A DNA stretch of 64,000 nt from JALZHR01 sp036388635 (GTDB lineage Bacteria; Acidobacteriota; Blastocatellia; Pyrinomonadales; Pyrinomonadaceae), in NCBI GenBank assembly GCA_036388635.1, contig DASVRL010000352.1, positions 1 through 64,000 on the forward strand, written 5' to 3'. Position numbers and translations under genes: made by a program. The number at the start of each line of letters is the position of its first letter. Positions within the stretch are counted from its first letter, which is position 1. Positions 16,731 to 25,535 of the stretch are shown here, one piece after another. Under the pieces are notes generated by a model. That model worked only from the letters and a program-made list of their open reading frames with translations, searched no databases and was not told the DNA's origin.

Positions 16731-16796
16731 AGTGATAACCGAGAACTGATAGTTTCGTTTTTCACTATCAGTTATCAGTTATCAACTATCAGTCAC
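16731..16796. repeat. Low-complexity inverted repeat, unit like TGATAACTGATA
   Basis: Left arm AGTGATAACCGAGAACTGAT (16731-16750) and right arm ATCAGTTATCAGTTATCAAC plus ATCAGTCAC are the same unit as the repeat at 633-717. The right arm abuts the stop codon of the response-regulator gene. A short relative, GATAGTTTCACTATCAG, lies at 43449-43465. Confidence 0.8.
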
Positions 16797-17564
16797 TTAC
16801 GTTTGATTCTCGAAAAGTTCGAGAAAACGCTCGCGGTAATTGCGGCTTAAGGTCAGTTCCACACCGTTTCGCAAAATCACGGAATAATCGCCGCTGAACA
16901 TCGGGTGCAGCTCTTTGATGCGGTCGATGTTGACGACCGTCGAGCGATGAATGCGCAGGAATTTGTCGGGATTCAGTTTGGCTTCGATGCCGTTCATCGT
17001 TTCGCGTATCAGGTGCGATTCGCGCCCGACGTGCAGTTTCAGATAATTTCCGGCGGCTTCAATCCAGTCGATTTCGTCGGTTTTCAGAAAGAAAACGCGC
17101 CCGACCGATTTGACGACCAATCGTTCCAGGTATTTCTTTTCCGTCTTCAAATCGGCGATAAGCGACGCCAGACGCTCGTCGAGATTTCCGAAATTCCGGT
17201 GTTCGATATGCTCGCGGGCGCGGGCGAGCGCGCGGTGCAGACGGTCGCGGTTAAAAGGCTTGAGCAGGTAATCGAGCGCGTGAACCTCGAACGCCTGGAG
17301 CGCGTACTGGTCGTAAGCGGTGACGAAAATTATCGTCGGGACGCTTTTTGCATCGAGCGATTTGATAACCTCGAAACCGTTTTTTTCCGGCATCTGAATG
17401 TCGAGAAAAACCAGGTCGGGCTTTTCGCGCTTGATCGCCGTGATGGCTTCCGCGCCGTTGCCGCATTCGCCGATAACCGTGATGTCGGTTTCGTCGCGCA
17501 AAAGGCGCTTGACGCGGTCGCGCGCCAGCGGTTCGTCGTCAACGATTAGGGTTTTGATTCTCAT
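16797..17564 (-). CDS. LytTR-family response regulator
   Basis: A receiver domain (1-120) has the acidic pair D9/D10, phospho-acceptor D55 in LVFLDIQMPE, the Thr of FVTAYDQYA and the Lys of LLKPF. A LytTR DNA-binding domain (about 150-252) has the features FLKTDEIDWIEAAGNYLKLHV and FLRIHRSTVVNIDRI. It should be phosphorylated by the LytS-type kinase encoded just upstream and control transcription through LytTR direct repeats. The two genes are 62 bases apart with a hairpin repeat in between, so the regulator may be expressed at a different level from the kinase. Confidence 0.94.
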   Translation of the reverse strand: MRIKTLIVDDEPLARDRVKRLLRDETDITVIGECGNGAEAITAIKREKPDLVFLDIQMPEKNGFEVIKSLDAKSVPTIIFVTAYDQYALQAFEVHALDYLLKPFNRDRLHRALARAREHIEHRNFGNLDERLASLIADLKTEKKYLERLVVKSVGRVFFLKTDEIDWIEAAGNYLKLHVGRESHLIRETMNGIEAKLNPDKFLRIHRSTVVNIDRIKELHPMFSGDYSVILRNGVELTLSRNYRERFLELFENQT

Positions 17565-17569
17565 CAGAA

Positions 17570-17662
17570 GAAAGCGATGAACGCGGAATGATAAACGATG
17601 AATCGTAATTTCCGCGTTCTCAGATTTTAATTCATCGTTCCGCGTTCATCGTTCCGCGCTTC
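17570..17662. repeat. Low-complexity inverted repeat, unit like CGCGGAACGATGA, reaching into a CDS
   Basis: The left arm (17570-17603) contains GCGATGAACGCGGAATGATA; the right arm (17629-17662) contains TCATCGTTCCGCGTTCATCG. The right arm is read as the last eleven codons of the kinase gene. The unit is shared with the repeat at 36849-36942. Confidence 0.85.
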
Positions 17663-18766
17663 AAAAGATTCTTTAAAAGGAATCGTCAGATTCACCTTTA
17701 AACCGCTTTTTTCCGCCGCCGTCGCCAAATCGAAGGTGTGGCGCTCGCCGTAAAGATGGCGCAGGCGCTTGCGCGTGTTGGAAAGCCCGACGCCTTCCGG
17801 CAGATTTTCCACGTCGTTAAACGGCACGCCGATGCCGTCGTCGCTGACGGTAATCTGCAAATGCCCGTTGCTCCGGCTGGCGCCGATTTCGATTTTTCCG
17901 CCTTCGGAGCGCGGCGCGAGCCCGTGTTTGATGGCGTTTTCGACCAGCGGCTGGAGAATCATATTCGGCACCTGCGCGTCGAGCGTTTCGGGCGCGATTT
18001 TCATCTCCACTTTCAAACGGTCGTGAAAGCGCATCTGTTCTATTTCCAAATATTTACGCAAAAATTCCAGTTCCTGCTTGAGCGTGATTTCCTGCACTTC
18101 CAGATTCTGAAAAGACATCCGCAAAAGGTCGCTCAAATCGCCGATCATCCGCTCGGCTGATTCCGGGTCTTTGTAAATCAATTCGGAAATCGCGTTCAGC
18201 GTGTTGAACAGAAAATGCGGGTGAAGCTGCATTTTCAACACCTGCAGGCGCGACATCGCCAGGCGCGCTTCGAGCTGCGAGGTCTGCAATTCGCGCTCGC
18301 GGTATTTCCGGTAATACCTGATAGCCTGGTAAATGCCCAGCACGCCCCAGTAAATCGAGACGCTGAAATGCAGATTGACCAGCACGAAAACGCGGTAATT
18401 CTCGAAAAAAGACCCCGACAGGTAGCGTCTTAAATAACCGAGTTCCGGCAAAACGAAAGCGTCGACGGCGAGCTGGAAAAGCGCGACGATGACGCCGGCG
18501 ACCAGATGAATCGGCAGATTCGTTTTCCACCTGCCGTTTTCAAACGGAAACCGCCGCCCGAGCCACAAAATTACCGGACTCAGTACCAGCCAGACGTAAC
18601 CGGAAAAAAGCTGCCACGAGAGAATTCGCCAGAACGGCACGGGATTTTCCGAGAGTTGATTCTGGAGGACGGACTGGCTGGCGAAGAAAAATCCGACCAG
18701 CGTCCAAACCGCCCAGATGACAAACCATTTGACGACCGGGCGGTTTAATTTCGGCTCAGTGTTCAT
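17627..18766 (-). CDS. LytS-like sensor histidine kinase (His_kinase/HATPase)
   Basis: Four to five membrane helices occupy residues 12-150. A dimerisation/phosphotransfer box follows, LHPHFLFNTLNAISELIY, with likely phospho-acceptor H184, then a HATPase_c domain (about 265-365) with LVENAIKHG and the DDGIGVP and GVGLSNTR ATP-lid motifs. No extracytoplasmic sensor domain is evident, so the membrane helices probably sense the signal. The cognate regulator is the LytTR protein downstream. The last eleven residues, EARNDERGTMN, are encoded by the arm of the neighbouring hairpin repeat and are unlikely to matter for catalysis. Confidence 0.93.
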   Translation of the reverse strand: MNTEPKLNRPVVKWFVIWAVWTLVGFFFASQSVLQNQLSENPVPFWRILSWQLFSGYVWLVLSPVILWLGRRFPFENGRWKTNLPIHLVAGVIVALFQLAVDAFVLPELGYLRRYLSGSFFENYRVFVLVNLHFSVSIYWGVLGIYQAIRYYRKYRERELQTSQLEARLAMSRLQVLKMQLHPHFLFNTLNAISELIYKDPESAERMIGDLSDLLRMSFQNLEVQEITLKQELEFLRKYLEIEQMRFHDRLKVEMKIAPETLDAQVPNMILQPLVENAIKHGLAPRSEGGKIEIGASRSNGHLQITVSDDGIGVPFNDVENLPEGVGLSNTRKRLRHLYGERHTFDLATAAEKSGLKVNLTIPFKESFEARNDERGTMN

Positions 18767-18927
18767 AGCATTATTCAGCCCTAAAAACGTTTTTTCGGCA
18801 AGCGAGATGTGACGAACAGATGAATTTTTTTGACGAACTGCGATTTTCGCGCGCCCGTCCCGGCTCTTCCCATCCGCGCGCCGCAGGCGTTATACTTTTA
18901 AAATTAAAATTATCTAAGGGAGAATTT

Positions 18928-19155
18928 ATGCCGGAAAACAAACCGAACAGAGAACAACTGGAGCGCCGCCGCGACGAAATCAACGCGCAGCTCAGCCGCG
19001 TCAATGAGGATTTGCAGATGGAGCTTGACCGCGACCCGGAGGAACAGGCGATTCAGATCGAACAAGACCAGGTTTCGATTTCGATGGAAAGCAATCTGCG
19101 GAAAGAACTGGCGATAATCGAAGACCAATTGCTCGATTTTGAAGAAGACGAATAA
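18928..19155 (+). CDS. Small acidic coiled-coil protein
   Basis: The ATG at 18928 follows AAGGGAGA. The 75-residue product is entirely charged and helical (EQLERRRDEINAQLSRVNED, then DQVSISMESNLRKELAIIED), with an acidic tail DFEEDE. The layout recalls the coiled-coil part of DksA/TraR proteins, but the zinc finger is absent, so that link is weak. It is divergent from the kinase gene, with a TATACT -10 element at 18891-18896. It ends before the shared terminator at 19181. Function unknown. Confidence 0.75.
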   Translation: MPENKPNREQLERRRDEINAQLSRVNEDLQMELDRDPEEQAIQIEQDQVSISMESNLRKELAIIEDQLLDFEEDE

Positions 19156-19180
19156 CCGTTATTTTATTTGACCGTACCTG

Positions 19181-19230
19181 AAAGAACGCGGGCAGCAACG
19201 GGAAATCTTTATTGCCTGCGTTCTTTATTT
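19181..19230. terminator. Terminator shared by converging genes
   Basis: AAAGAACGCGGGCA pairs with TTGCCTGCGTTCTTT, followed by ATTTATCTTTT. The last codons and the stop of the minus-strand lipoprotein gene (ending 19209) lie in the right half of the hairpin. Confidence 0.8.
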
Positions 19231-20165
19231 ATCTTTTCGCCCCGGCAAACGCACTCGTCATTCTGAAAGGAAAATTTTTGACAATTTCGAGGCGCCAGCC
19301 ATTGTTCCCTGATTCCTTCGCGAGCCGGTATGAAACGCACGACGTAACGCCACATTCCCACATAAACGGTTCCGGAATTCGTCGCCGCCATCGACACATT
19401 TAAATAATTTAACGGCATCTCTCGCCAGGTTTCCATTGCACCCGAAGTTTTAACGCGGACAATTTTATCTTCCAGCGAGATTAATACGGAGCTGTCTGAT
19501 TCAACCGCAAAACTTTGCGGCGCGGATTCGAGGTCAACCAAATCCTGCGCCTGTAAATTACCGTTTTCATCTCTGACGAGTTTTGAAACCCGACCTTCGC
19601 TCGAAGTCAAATGCGCCAATCCGCGTAAAATCAAGACTTCGTTTCCGACCCTGGCAATGCCGCGAATGTTATCCTGCAGGATAATAGCTTTTCGGCTTCC
19701 GTCGGAACTGAACCAGCTTAATCTGCCGCCCCATTCGCCCGCGTCCAGACCGGCTAACCAGCCGTTTTCATACGGCTCGATGTGAAAATACGCCGCGCCG
19801 TTTCCGATATCTCTGGTTTGCAGAACGATTTCGCGTAAATTCAGCGGCAGTTTTTCTATCTGTTCATCGATCGCCCATTCGTCATATTTGGAAATTTTTA
19901 CGGTTTCATTGTCGGTTTCGACGCGCCACTGGAAATCTCGCCGGCTCTCGGCGCAGCGAATTTCACGGCTCTTGGCTTTTGGTCTGGCAACTAAAATCCA
20001 GCCGTCCGGCACGCAAAGGTCGGGAGCGGAAAACGTCTGGCGCGGCTTTGTTTCGTTTACGATGGAAACAGAGTTGTTCGGCGGCAATTCGTTTTTCACG
20101 CAACCAATCAGTGAGCAACAACCGACCGCTAAAATTGCGAAAGCGAAAAAATTGTGACGTTTCAT
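19209..20165 (-). CDS. Putative lipoprotein with beta-propeller-like repeats
   Basis: The N-terminus MKRHNFFAFAILAVGCCSLIGC has a basic start, hydrophobic core and a lipobox LIGC with the modified Cys at 22. The remaining ~295 residues alternate short beta-strands (GWLAGLDAGEWGGRLSWFSS, VLISLEDKIVRVKTSG, GTVYVGMWRYVVRF), suggesting a propeller, but repeats are irregular and no family name is offered. A probable periplasm-facing or outer-membrane lipoprotein. It is divergent from the HerA-like gene across 127 bases. Function unknown. Confidence 0.7.
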   Translation of the reverse strand: MKRHNFFAFAILAVGCCSLIGCVKNELPPNNSVSIVNETKPRQTFSAPDLCVPDGWILVARPKAKSREIRCAESRRDFQWRVETDNETVKISKYDEWAIDEQIEKLPLNLREIVLQTRDIGNGAAYFHIEPYENGWLAGLDAGEWGGRLSWFSSDGSRKAIILQDNIRGIARVGNEVLILRGLAHLTSSEGRVSKLVRDENGNLQAQDLVDLESAPQSFAVESDSSVLISLEDKIVRVKTSGAMETWREMPLNYLNVSMAATNSGTVYVGMWRYVVRFIPAREGIREQWLAPRNCQKFSFQNDECVCRGEKINKERRQ

Positions 20166-20292
20166 AAAATTTCAAGGCGGCGCTTTTATATTTGACAACA
20201 TTTTTCGGAAATTGTTCCCGCATTTCTAGCTAAAAACTTTCGTGCTATACTTTTCCGAATTTTTCAAAATCGAAATTCCAGTTTTACCAAAT

Positions 20293-21996
20293 ATGACAAC
20301 CACATCAGATTTTCTAACCGGCACGGTCAAAGGTCCGGGCGAGCTGCCGCACGAATACCTTTTTATCACTAAAGATAACGAAAAAACGCGCATCGGCGAA
20401 TTCGTTTACTACCGCGTCAAAGACGGCGACGCGACGCGGCAAATCATCGGCACGATCAAAGGAAGAAAAATCGTCCGCAATCTGCCCGACGCTTTTCTCG
20501 CCGACCCGAGCACGCCGCCCGCGCTGGTTTCTTCGCTTATCGGCTTAAACGGCGAGGCGTGCGAGATTTACGAAATCCAGGTCGAGACCATCGGCTATTT
20601 CGACGGCAATTTAAAGGATTTCGTCAACCCGCGCATTCCGCCGAATCCGGGCGACGCGGTTTTTATGACTTCCTCGGAAACGCTCGCGCAGATGCTCTCG
20701 CCGAAACGCAACGCGGAACTCGGCTCGGCGCACATCGGAAGCCTTTTGACCAGAAACGCGGGCGAAGTTCCGGTCGTTCTGTCAATCAAAGACGTCGTTT
20801 CGACTCACCTCGCGATTCTCGCTTCGACCGGTTCGGGAAAATCCTACACGGCGGGCGTTCTGGTCGAAGAATTGATGAATCAATACAATCGCGCCGCGGT
20901 TTTAATCGTTGACCCGCACGGCGAATATCACACGATGCAGTCGATTCAGGGCGACGGGCAATTTTTCGGCGGCGACGGCTACAAGCCGGAAGTCAAAATC
21001 TTTACGCCCGACAAAATCAAGGTTCGCTTTTCGACTTTGACCGAAGCGGACGTGAAATATCTTCTGCCCGAAGGCACTTCGGATAAAATGCTTCACTTTT
21101 TGGCGCAGGCGTTTCGCAGCTTAAATGAAAGACTGCGGGCTGAAAGGAAGCAGGATTACGCCTACGCTTACCACGATTTGCGGACTGAGGTAATGGCGCA
21201 AAAATACGGCGACGAGAAAAAAGCCGGCGACGGCGGAAACGTTTCCTCGATTGACGGTCTTTTATGGCGGCTCGATTCGCGTTTCGACCGACCCGACAGC
21301 CTTTTTTCGGCGCAGGACCACATTCCGCTCAAAGACCTTTTCGCGCCCGGACGCTGCACGATTCTCGAACTCTCGGACATCGAACAGCACGAGCAGCAGG
21401 TCATCGTCGGCACTCTTTTGCGACGCGTCAATAAAGCGCGAGTGCTGACGACGCGCGGCGAAGCGCAGGCAAACACGGAAAATCATCTGCCTTACCCGGT
21501 CTTTACCCTGCTCGAAGAAGCGCACCGCTTTGCGCCCGCCGGAGCGAGCGTCGTCTCGACCAATATTTTGAAACAAATTCTCGCCGAAGGACGCAAATTC
21601 GGCGTCGGCATCGGCTTAATCACCCAAAGACCCGGCAAGCTCGACCAGGACGTTCTCTCGCAATGTATGACGCAAATCATTATGCGCATCGTCAACCCGA
21701 TTGACCAGCAAACCGTCGCCCAATCGGTCGAAGGCGCCGGACGCGCGATGCTCGCCGAACTGCCCGCCCTAACCAAAGGTCAAGCCGTCATCAGCGGCGT
21801 CGGCATCAACACGCCCGTTATGTGCCGCATCCGCCAACGTCTAACCCAACACGGCGGCGAAACCTTCGACGCCCCGACCGAATGGATGAAATGGCATTCG
21901 CCGGACGAGCAGACAAAACGCGAAATGGATACTTCGCCGTACCTGAAACAAAGCTCTGACAAAAAGCCTGAGAAGATTGGCAATATCAGGATTTGA
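20293..21996 (+). CDS. HerA-like DUF87 ATPase (HAS-barrel, FtsK/HerA type)
   Basis: The N-terminal HAS-barrel (about 1-150) precedes a RecA-like motor: Walker A STGSGKS (178-184), Walker B AVLIVDPHGEYH with D207, the sensor/arginine-finger region LLEEAHRFAPAG and FGVGIGLITQRPGKLD, typical of HerA helicases. HerA hexamers translocate on DNA and pair with NurA nuclease in end resection, or with other nucleases in defence. No nurA or other nuclease gene is adjacent, so a stand-alone role, or a partner elsewhere, is inferred. The start was set at ATG 20293, since the upstream extension lacks conserved sequence; a weak -10 (TATACT) lies at 20246. Confidence 0.88.
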   Translation: MTTTSDFLTGTVKGPGELPHEYLFITKDNEKTRIGEFVYYRVKDGDATRQIIGTIKGRKIVRNLPDAFLADPSTPPALVSSLIGLNGEACEIYEIQVETIGYFDGNLKDFVNPRIPPNPGDAVFMTSSETLAQMLSPKRNAELGSAHIGSLLTRNAGEVPVVLSIKDVVSTHLAILASTGSGKSYTAGVLVEELMNQYNRAAVLIVDPHGEYHTMQSIQGDGQFFGGDGYKPEVKIFTPDKIKVRFSTLTEADVKYLLPEGTSDKMLHFLAQAFRSLNERLRAERKQDYAYAYHDLRTEVMAQKYGDEKKAGDGGNVSSIDGLLWRLDSRFDRPDSLFSAQDHIPLKDLFAPGRCTILELSDIEQHEQQVIVGTLLRRVNKARVLTTRGEAQANTENHLPYPVFTLLEEAHRFAPAGASVVSTNILKQILAEGRKFGVGIGLITQRPGKLDQDVLSQCMTQIIMRIVNPIDQQTVAQSVEGAGRAMLAELPALTKGQAVISGVGINTPVMCRIRQRLTQHGGETFDAPTEWMKWHSPDEQTKREMDTSPYLKQSSDKKPEKIGNIRI

Positions 21997-22026
21997 TTCT
22001 TCTTTATTATTTTGGAGGCAAAATAA

Positions 22027-22239
22027 ATGGAAAGACACCGTGTTTCTTCATCGAATATTGAATCTATTGGTTATGATTCTAGTGATGAAATCTTAGAAAT
22101 TAAATTTCTCGAAGGAGGCATTTATCAATATTTCAATGTTCCTTATGAAAAGTATGAATCGTTGATGAACGCCTCATCCAAGGGAAGTTATTTTGCGAGA
22201 GTCATTAAGGATAAATATCGTTACAGACGTATTAAATAA
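22027..22239 (+). CDS. KTSC domain protein
   Basis: The 70-residue protein spans one whole KTSC domain: SSNIESIGYDSSDEILEIKF, GGIYQYFNVPYEKYESL, then KGSYFARVIKDKYRYRRI. The family name comes from a Lys-Thr-Ser-Cys signature; the conserved KGSYF stretch is present here but the catalytic-looking Cys is not. It follows the HerA-like gene by 30 bases with GGAGG upstream, so it could be co-transcribed. Its codon use is visibly AT-richer than either neighbour, which suggests recent acquisition. These domains often accompany nucleic-acid or phage-related genes. Confidence 0.85.
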   Translation: MERHRVSSSNIESIGYDSSDEILEIKFLEGGIYQYFNVPYEKYESLMNASSKGSYFARVIKDKYRYRRIK

Positions 22240-22360
22240 AGAAATTTACATAATTATCCGTCTAAAAAGATTATTTATCACGATAGATAGTTCTTTATCT
22301 GTGCCCTGCCTGCGCGTCCTCTTTTAATTCTGACTTTTTGTTTGAATCAAAAATTGAAAT

Positions 22361-22388
22361 GTAACAAAGATTTAACATAAACTTAACA
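22361..22388 (+). promoter_or_regulatory. Pho-like box: three TTAACA half-sites at 11-base spacing
   Basis: GTAACA (22361), TTAACA (22372) and TTAACA (22383) are spaced by exactly 11 bases, one helical turn. This is the arrangement recognised by PhoP/PhoB-type OmpR-family regulators, and TTAACA is the Bacillus PhoP half-site. It lies 38 bases before the mgtC start. Control by phosphate or a related two-component system is inferred. Confidence 0.6.
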
Positions 22389-22425
22389 GAGAGTAGTCCG
22401 ATTACTGCAAATTACAAGGGGAAAA

Positions 22426-22926
22426 ATGGATATTTTCTGGGAAGAATTAACCTCCGGTTTGCCGGATTCGAGACAGCTGGTGCATGTCATTATCCGGTTG
22501 ATTGCCGCGACTTTGCTTGGCGCGGTGATCGGGATTCAGCGCGAGCGCGTCGGTAAACCGGCAGGGCTCAGAACGCATATTCTGGTGACGCTCGGCACGT
22601 GCGTGTTTGTTTTGGCGGGTTCGGGCTACGGAATGAATTCCGACGGCTTGTCGCGCGTCATTCAGGGGATTGTGACGGGCATCGGTTTTATCGGCGCGGG
22701 TTCGATTGTGAAATTAAATGAAGAACGCGATATTCAGGGGCTGACGACGGCGGCAGGCGTCTGGATGGCGGCGGCTATCGGCGTGGCGGTCGGTTTGGGC
22801 GCTTTGGGCTTGGGGATACTCGGCACGATTCTGACTTTGATTATTCTGACCATGGTCGGAAAAATCGAGTTTCGTATTAACAAGGAACAGGCAGCAGCAG
22901 CAAAAGACAGACAGGCAGACGAGTAA
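22426..22926 (+). CDS. MgtC/SapB family membrane protein
   Basis: The 166-residue protein has the MgtC/SapB domain: four to five transmembrane helices and the conserved segments LGAVIGIQRERVGKPAGLRT and GFIGAGSIV, followed by GLTTAAGVWMAAAIGVAVG. In pathogens MgtC supports growth in low Mg2+ and inside macrophages, acting on the F-ATPase or phosphate uptake. In free-living bacteria the role is less clear. It lacks the long C-terminal regulatory domain of MgtC proper, which matches the shorter SapB-like class. The Pho-like box upstream suggests a link with phosphate homeostasis. Confidence 0.93.
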   Translation: MDIFWEELTSGLPDSRQLVHVIIRLIAATLLGAVIGIQRERVGKPAGLRTHILVTLGTCVFVLAGSGYGMNSDGLSRVIQGIVTGIGFIGAGSIVKLNEERDIQGLTTAAGVWMAAAIGVAVGLGALGLGILGTILTLIILTMVGKIEFRINKEQAAAAKDRQADE

Positions 22927-22990
22927 ATCAGAGAAAAATTCTTCACCGCGACCGGGATGCTGACGGCAGGCGGTGTTAAAATAACTCTTA

Positions 22991-23599
22991 ATGACGCGCT
23001 GGATAATGAATTTAATCACCTCGACGGGTTATTTGGGCATCGTCGTGCTGATGTTCGTCGAAAACCTTTTTCCGCCGATTCCGTCCGAATACATTATGCC
23101 GCTGGCGGGTTTTATGGTTGCCGAAGAAAAACTTTCGCTAGCCGGGATTATCATCGCCGGAACGATCGGCTCGGTGCTCGGCGCGCTGCCGCTTTATTAT
23201 TGCGGCAGACGCCTCGGCGCCGAAAGGCTGAAAAGATTTGCCGGGCGGCACGGCAGATGGCTGGCGCTGTCGAGCGGCGATATTGACAGAGCGAACGGCT
23301 GGTTTGACCGCCACGGCGCGAAAGCCGTTTTGCTGTGCCGCCTAGTTCCCGGCATCCGCTCGCTGATCTCGATTCCGGCGGGCATCAACCGGATGAGATT
23401 GCTTCCGTTTTTGTTTTTTACAACCGTCGGCGCCGCAATCTGGACGAGCGTTCTGGCTTGCGCCGGTTATTTCCTCGGGAGTAATTTCCGCGCGGTCGAG
23501 GAATATTTCGACCCCGTTTCTTTTGTCGTTTTCGGCTTGATTATCATTCTATACCTTTGGCGCGTGTTCGGACGCGGCAAGACGAAGCCGCGTAATTAA
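22991..23599 (+). CDS. DedA family membrane protein (VTT domain)
   Basis: DedA proteins are inner-membrane proteins; some recycle undecaprenyl phosphate or phosphatidylethanolamine. The 202-residue protein has the usual order: an amphipathic start, VENLFPPIPSE (the conserved acid and Pro motif, about 24-34), the middle loop DRHGAKAVLLCRLVPGIRSL with its conserved arginines, and GAAIWTSVLACAGYFLG. ATG 22991 and ATG 23006 are both possible starts; neither has a strong ribosome site. It lies 64 bases after the mgtC-like gene on the same strand and converges on the membrane-protein pair at 23607. Confidence 0.93.
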   Translation: MTRWIMNLITSTGYLGIVVLMFVENLFPPIPSEYIMPLAGFMVAEEKLSLAGIIIAGTIGSVLGALPLYYCGRRLGAERLKRFAGRHGRWLALSSGDIDRANGWFDRHGAKAVLLCRLVPGIRSLISIPAGINRMRLLPFLFFTTVGAAIWTSVLACAGYFLGSNFRAVEEYFDPVSFVVFGLIIILYLWRVFGRGKTKPRN

Positions 23600-23606
23600 C
23601 GGTTAA

Positions 23607-25535
23607 TTACCTTTCCCGCTCCACCGGCGGCATTCCTTCGACATCCTTCAGTTCTTTGGCATTGATGTCGGCTAAATCGCGCCTGACCAATAAAATCAAA
23701 TCCACGCCGGGACGCAGCGGATATTCGCCGGCATATTTATAATGCGTCGAATATTTCTGACTAACCTCATTGTTCTGGTCGCCCTTTTTCGCCACAATCA
23801 TTTCCGCCGTGTTCGCGTCAACGATACGACCGTGATAATTGGCGTGCGAATAATGACGCGTGTACCACGGCATCGACCAGTAATCGGGCGAGACGATTTC
23901 GATGGTCGCGTCTTTTCCCTTGCCGCTTTTTTCGGCGTAATACTCGACCTGCCGGATAAGATCGAGAAAACCGCGCCGCGTGTGCGCGTAGACATACGGC
24001 ATCGTGTCGTCGTCGTAGCGGTTAAAGTTTAAATCCGTCGTTTGATAGCCCAAAATCCCGATGGAAGCCGCCAGCAGCAGCGCCGCGATGCCTTTCATAG
24101 CGCCGTCGCGCGCGGCAAACAATTCGTTGACGCCGTAACCGGCGACCAGACACATCGGCAAAATAAAAGAAAGCGCGAGCCACGGCGTTTTATACGGAAT
24201 AATCGTGTAAGCCAGAAAAAGCCCGAGCGCCCAGAGTCCGGCGAACATCGCGAAACGATGGCGAGCTTTGACGAAAGCAATCAGAGTGCCGAGCGCGGAC
24301 AAAAACATAATCGGCGATTCAATCTTCCAGAGCCATTTTAAATAAGCCAGATTGCCGTTCTGCGTATGGTCGCCCGTGCCGGTTTTCGTCCAGAAAGCGT
24401 AAGCCTTAATCGCGCCCGCGACGCCCTCGGCGTAAGTGAAAAACGAAGAGAAAAACAAGACGCTGACGTAAATAAAAATAGTGACGGCGGCGACCGTCAA
24501 AAGCAGCAAATCGGCGCCGTCGCCCAAACGCTGGCGAAAAGTTTTCCACGTCAGCGCAACCGGCGCGAGATTGTCTTCGCCGGTCTCGGCGCCAAACATT
24601 CCGCCGTAAAGTTTGCGCCAGATCCAGACGCAGGCGCAGGCAATCAGCATCGTGCCGAGCGTGATAAAAGCCGTTTCCTTGGTGGCGAAAAACAGCGCCG
24701 TCGAAGCCGACGCCAGCAAAAGGTAAACGGCTCTGCCCTCGTTCCATTCCAGAAGCATCCGCATCACCAGAAAAACCAGAATCGCTTCGACCAGAAAAAA
24801 TCCGGCGCGCAAGACCCAGATGGTCGTTTCGTTCTGCAAATTGAATAAAGCCACGATATTCAGCGCCGGCGGCAGAAAACACACCAGCAGCAACAGAGCC
24901 ATCCAGACGGTCGCCCAGATGCCGGGCTTTCTGCCTTCGATAAAAAACAAAACGCCGAGCACAATGCCGAAGCCGCAAAAAACGAAAAAGATTTCGTGGA
25001 TAAAATAGCGCGAGATATAAACCATTCCCGGCGAGAGCGCAACGAGCAGCGCGGCGACCAGACTGCCGATTGCGCCGATATATCTTCTGAGAAAAAATGT
25101 CAGCAGAACGAGCAAAATGCCGAAAACGCCGACGCTGGCGCGAATCGGAAAAGTTTCCAGCCCGAAGACTTTCGTGAAAAAGAGCGCGATGTAATACAGC
25201 GTCGGACCGTGATAATTGCTCGGGTCGTATTTGTAAATTCCCTCGCGAAAAAGCGTCGTCAGAAAAAAACCGTTGACGCCTTCGTCGTGGTGCAGCGGCT
25301 TTAAAAGCAAATCGTAAAATCGCAAAAAAACGGCGACGGCAGTGATGACCAGACAGCCGACCAGCCAGAGCGAGTTTGAAGTCGAGAATCGAGAGTCGAG
25401 TTCGTTTTCTTCCTGACCATCGAACGCCGCCTGCGGTTCGCCGCCGAACGCCGATTGTTCATAGCCGAGTTCCGGTCGCTGACTGCTGTCCGCCGTCTGC
25501 CGATTGCTTTCAACTTTATTCTTTTTTGGACTCAT
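23607..25535 (-). CDS. Agl23-like (TIGR03663) polytopic membrane protein, GT-C type
   Basis: After a 55-residue polar N-terminus come about eleven transmembrane segments. The first loop has LHHDEGVNGF (H82, H83, D84, E85), which corresponds to the catalytic acidic motif of GT-C/ArnT-like glycosyltransferases, followed by SNYHGPTLYYIALFFTKVFG, typical of TIGR03663. Such proteins are thought to transfer sugars from lipid carriers or assist flipping. Residues ~12-50 are encoded by degenerate repeat DNA (25379-25505). It shares a 4-base overlap (ATGA, 25532-25535) with the gene upstream, so the two form one translationally coupled unit. Confidence 0.85.
   Translation of the reverse strand: MSPKKNKVESNRQTADSSQRPELGYEQSAFGGEPQAAFDGQEENELDSRFSTSNSLWLVGCLVITAVAVFLRFYDLLLKPLHHDEGVNGFFLTTLFREGIYKYDPSNYHGPTLYYIALFFTKVFGLETFPIRASVGVFGILLVLLTFFLRRYIGAIGSLVAALLVALSPGMVYISRYFIHEIFFVFCGFGIVLGVLFFIEGRKPGIWATVWMALLLLVCFLPPALNIVALFNLQNETTIWVLRAGFFLVEAILVFLVMRMLLEWNEGRAVYLLLASASTALFFATKETAFITLGTMLIACACVWIWRKLYGGMFGAETGEDNLAPVALTWKTFRQRLGDGADLLLLTVAAVTIFIYVSVLFFSSFFTYAEGVAGAIKAYAFWTKTGTGDHTQNGNLAYLKWLWKIESPIMFLSALGTLIAFVKARHRFAMFAGLWALGLFLAYTIIPYKTPWLALSFILPMCLVAGYGVNELFAARDGAMKGIAALLLAASIGILGYQTTDLNFNRYDDDTMPYVYAHTRRGFLDLIRQVEYYAEKSGKGKDATIEIVSPDYWSMPWYTRHYSHANYHGRIVDANTAEMIVAKKGDQNNEVSQKYSTHYKYAGEYPLRPGVDLILLVRRDLADINAKELKDVEGMPPVERER
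25379..25505. repeat. Low-complexity degenerate repeats inside a CDS
   Basis: Runs such as GTCGAGAATCGAGAGTCGAG (25382-25401) and the CGCCGAACGCCGATTG / GTCGCTGACTGCTGTCC series encode the polar N-terminus of the membrane protein at 23607-25535. The units resemble those of the intergenic hairpins. Confidence 0.55.

Noticed and set aside
20293..22239. HerA-KTSC pair as an anti-phage defence system
   Set aside because: No nuclease (NurA, Sir2 or DUF4297-type) is adjacent, and the KTSC protein is too small to be an effector; the evidence is not enough.
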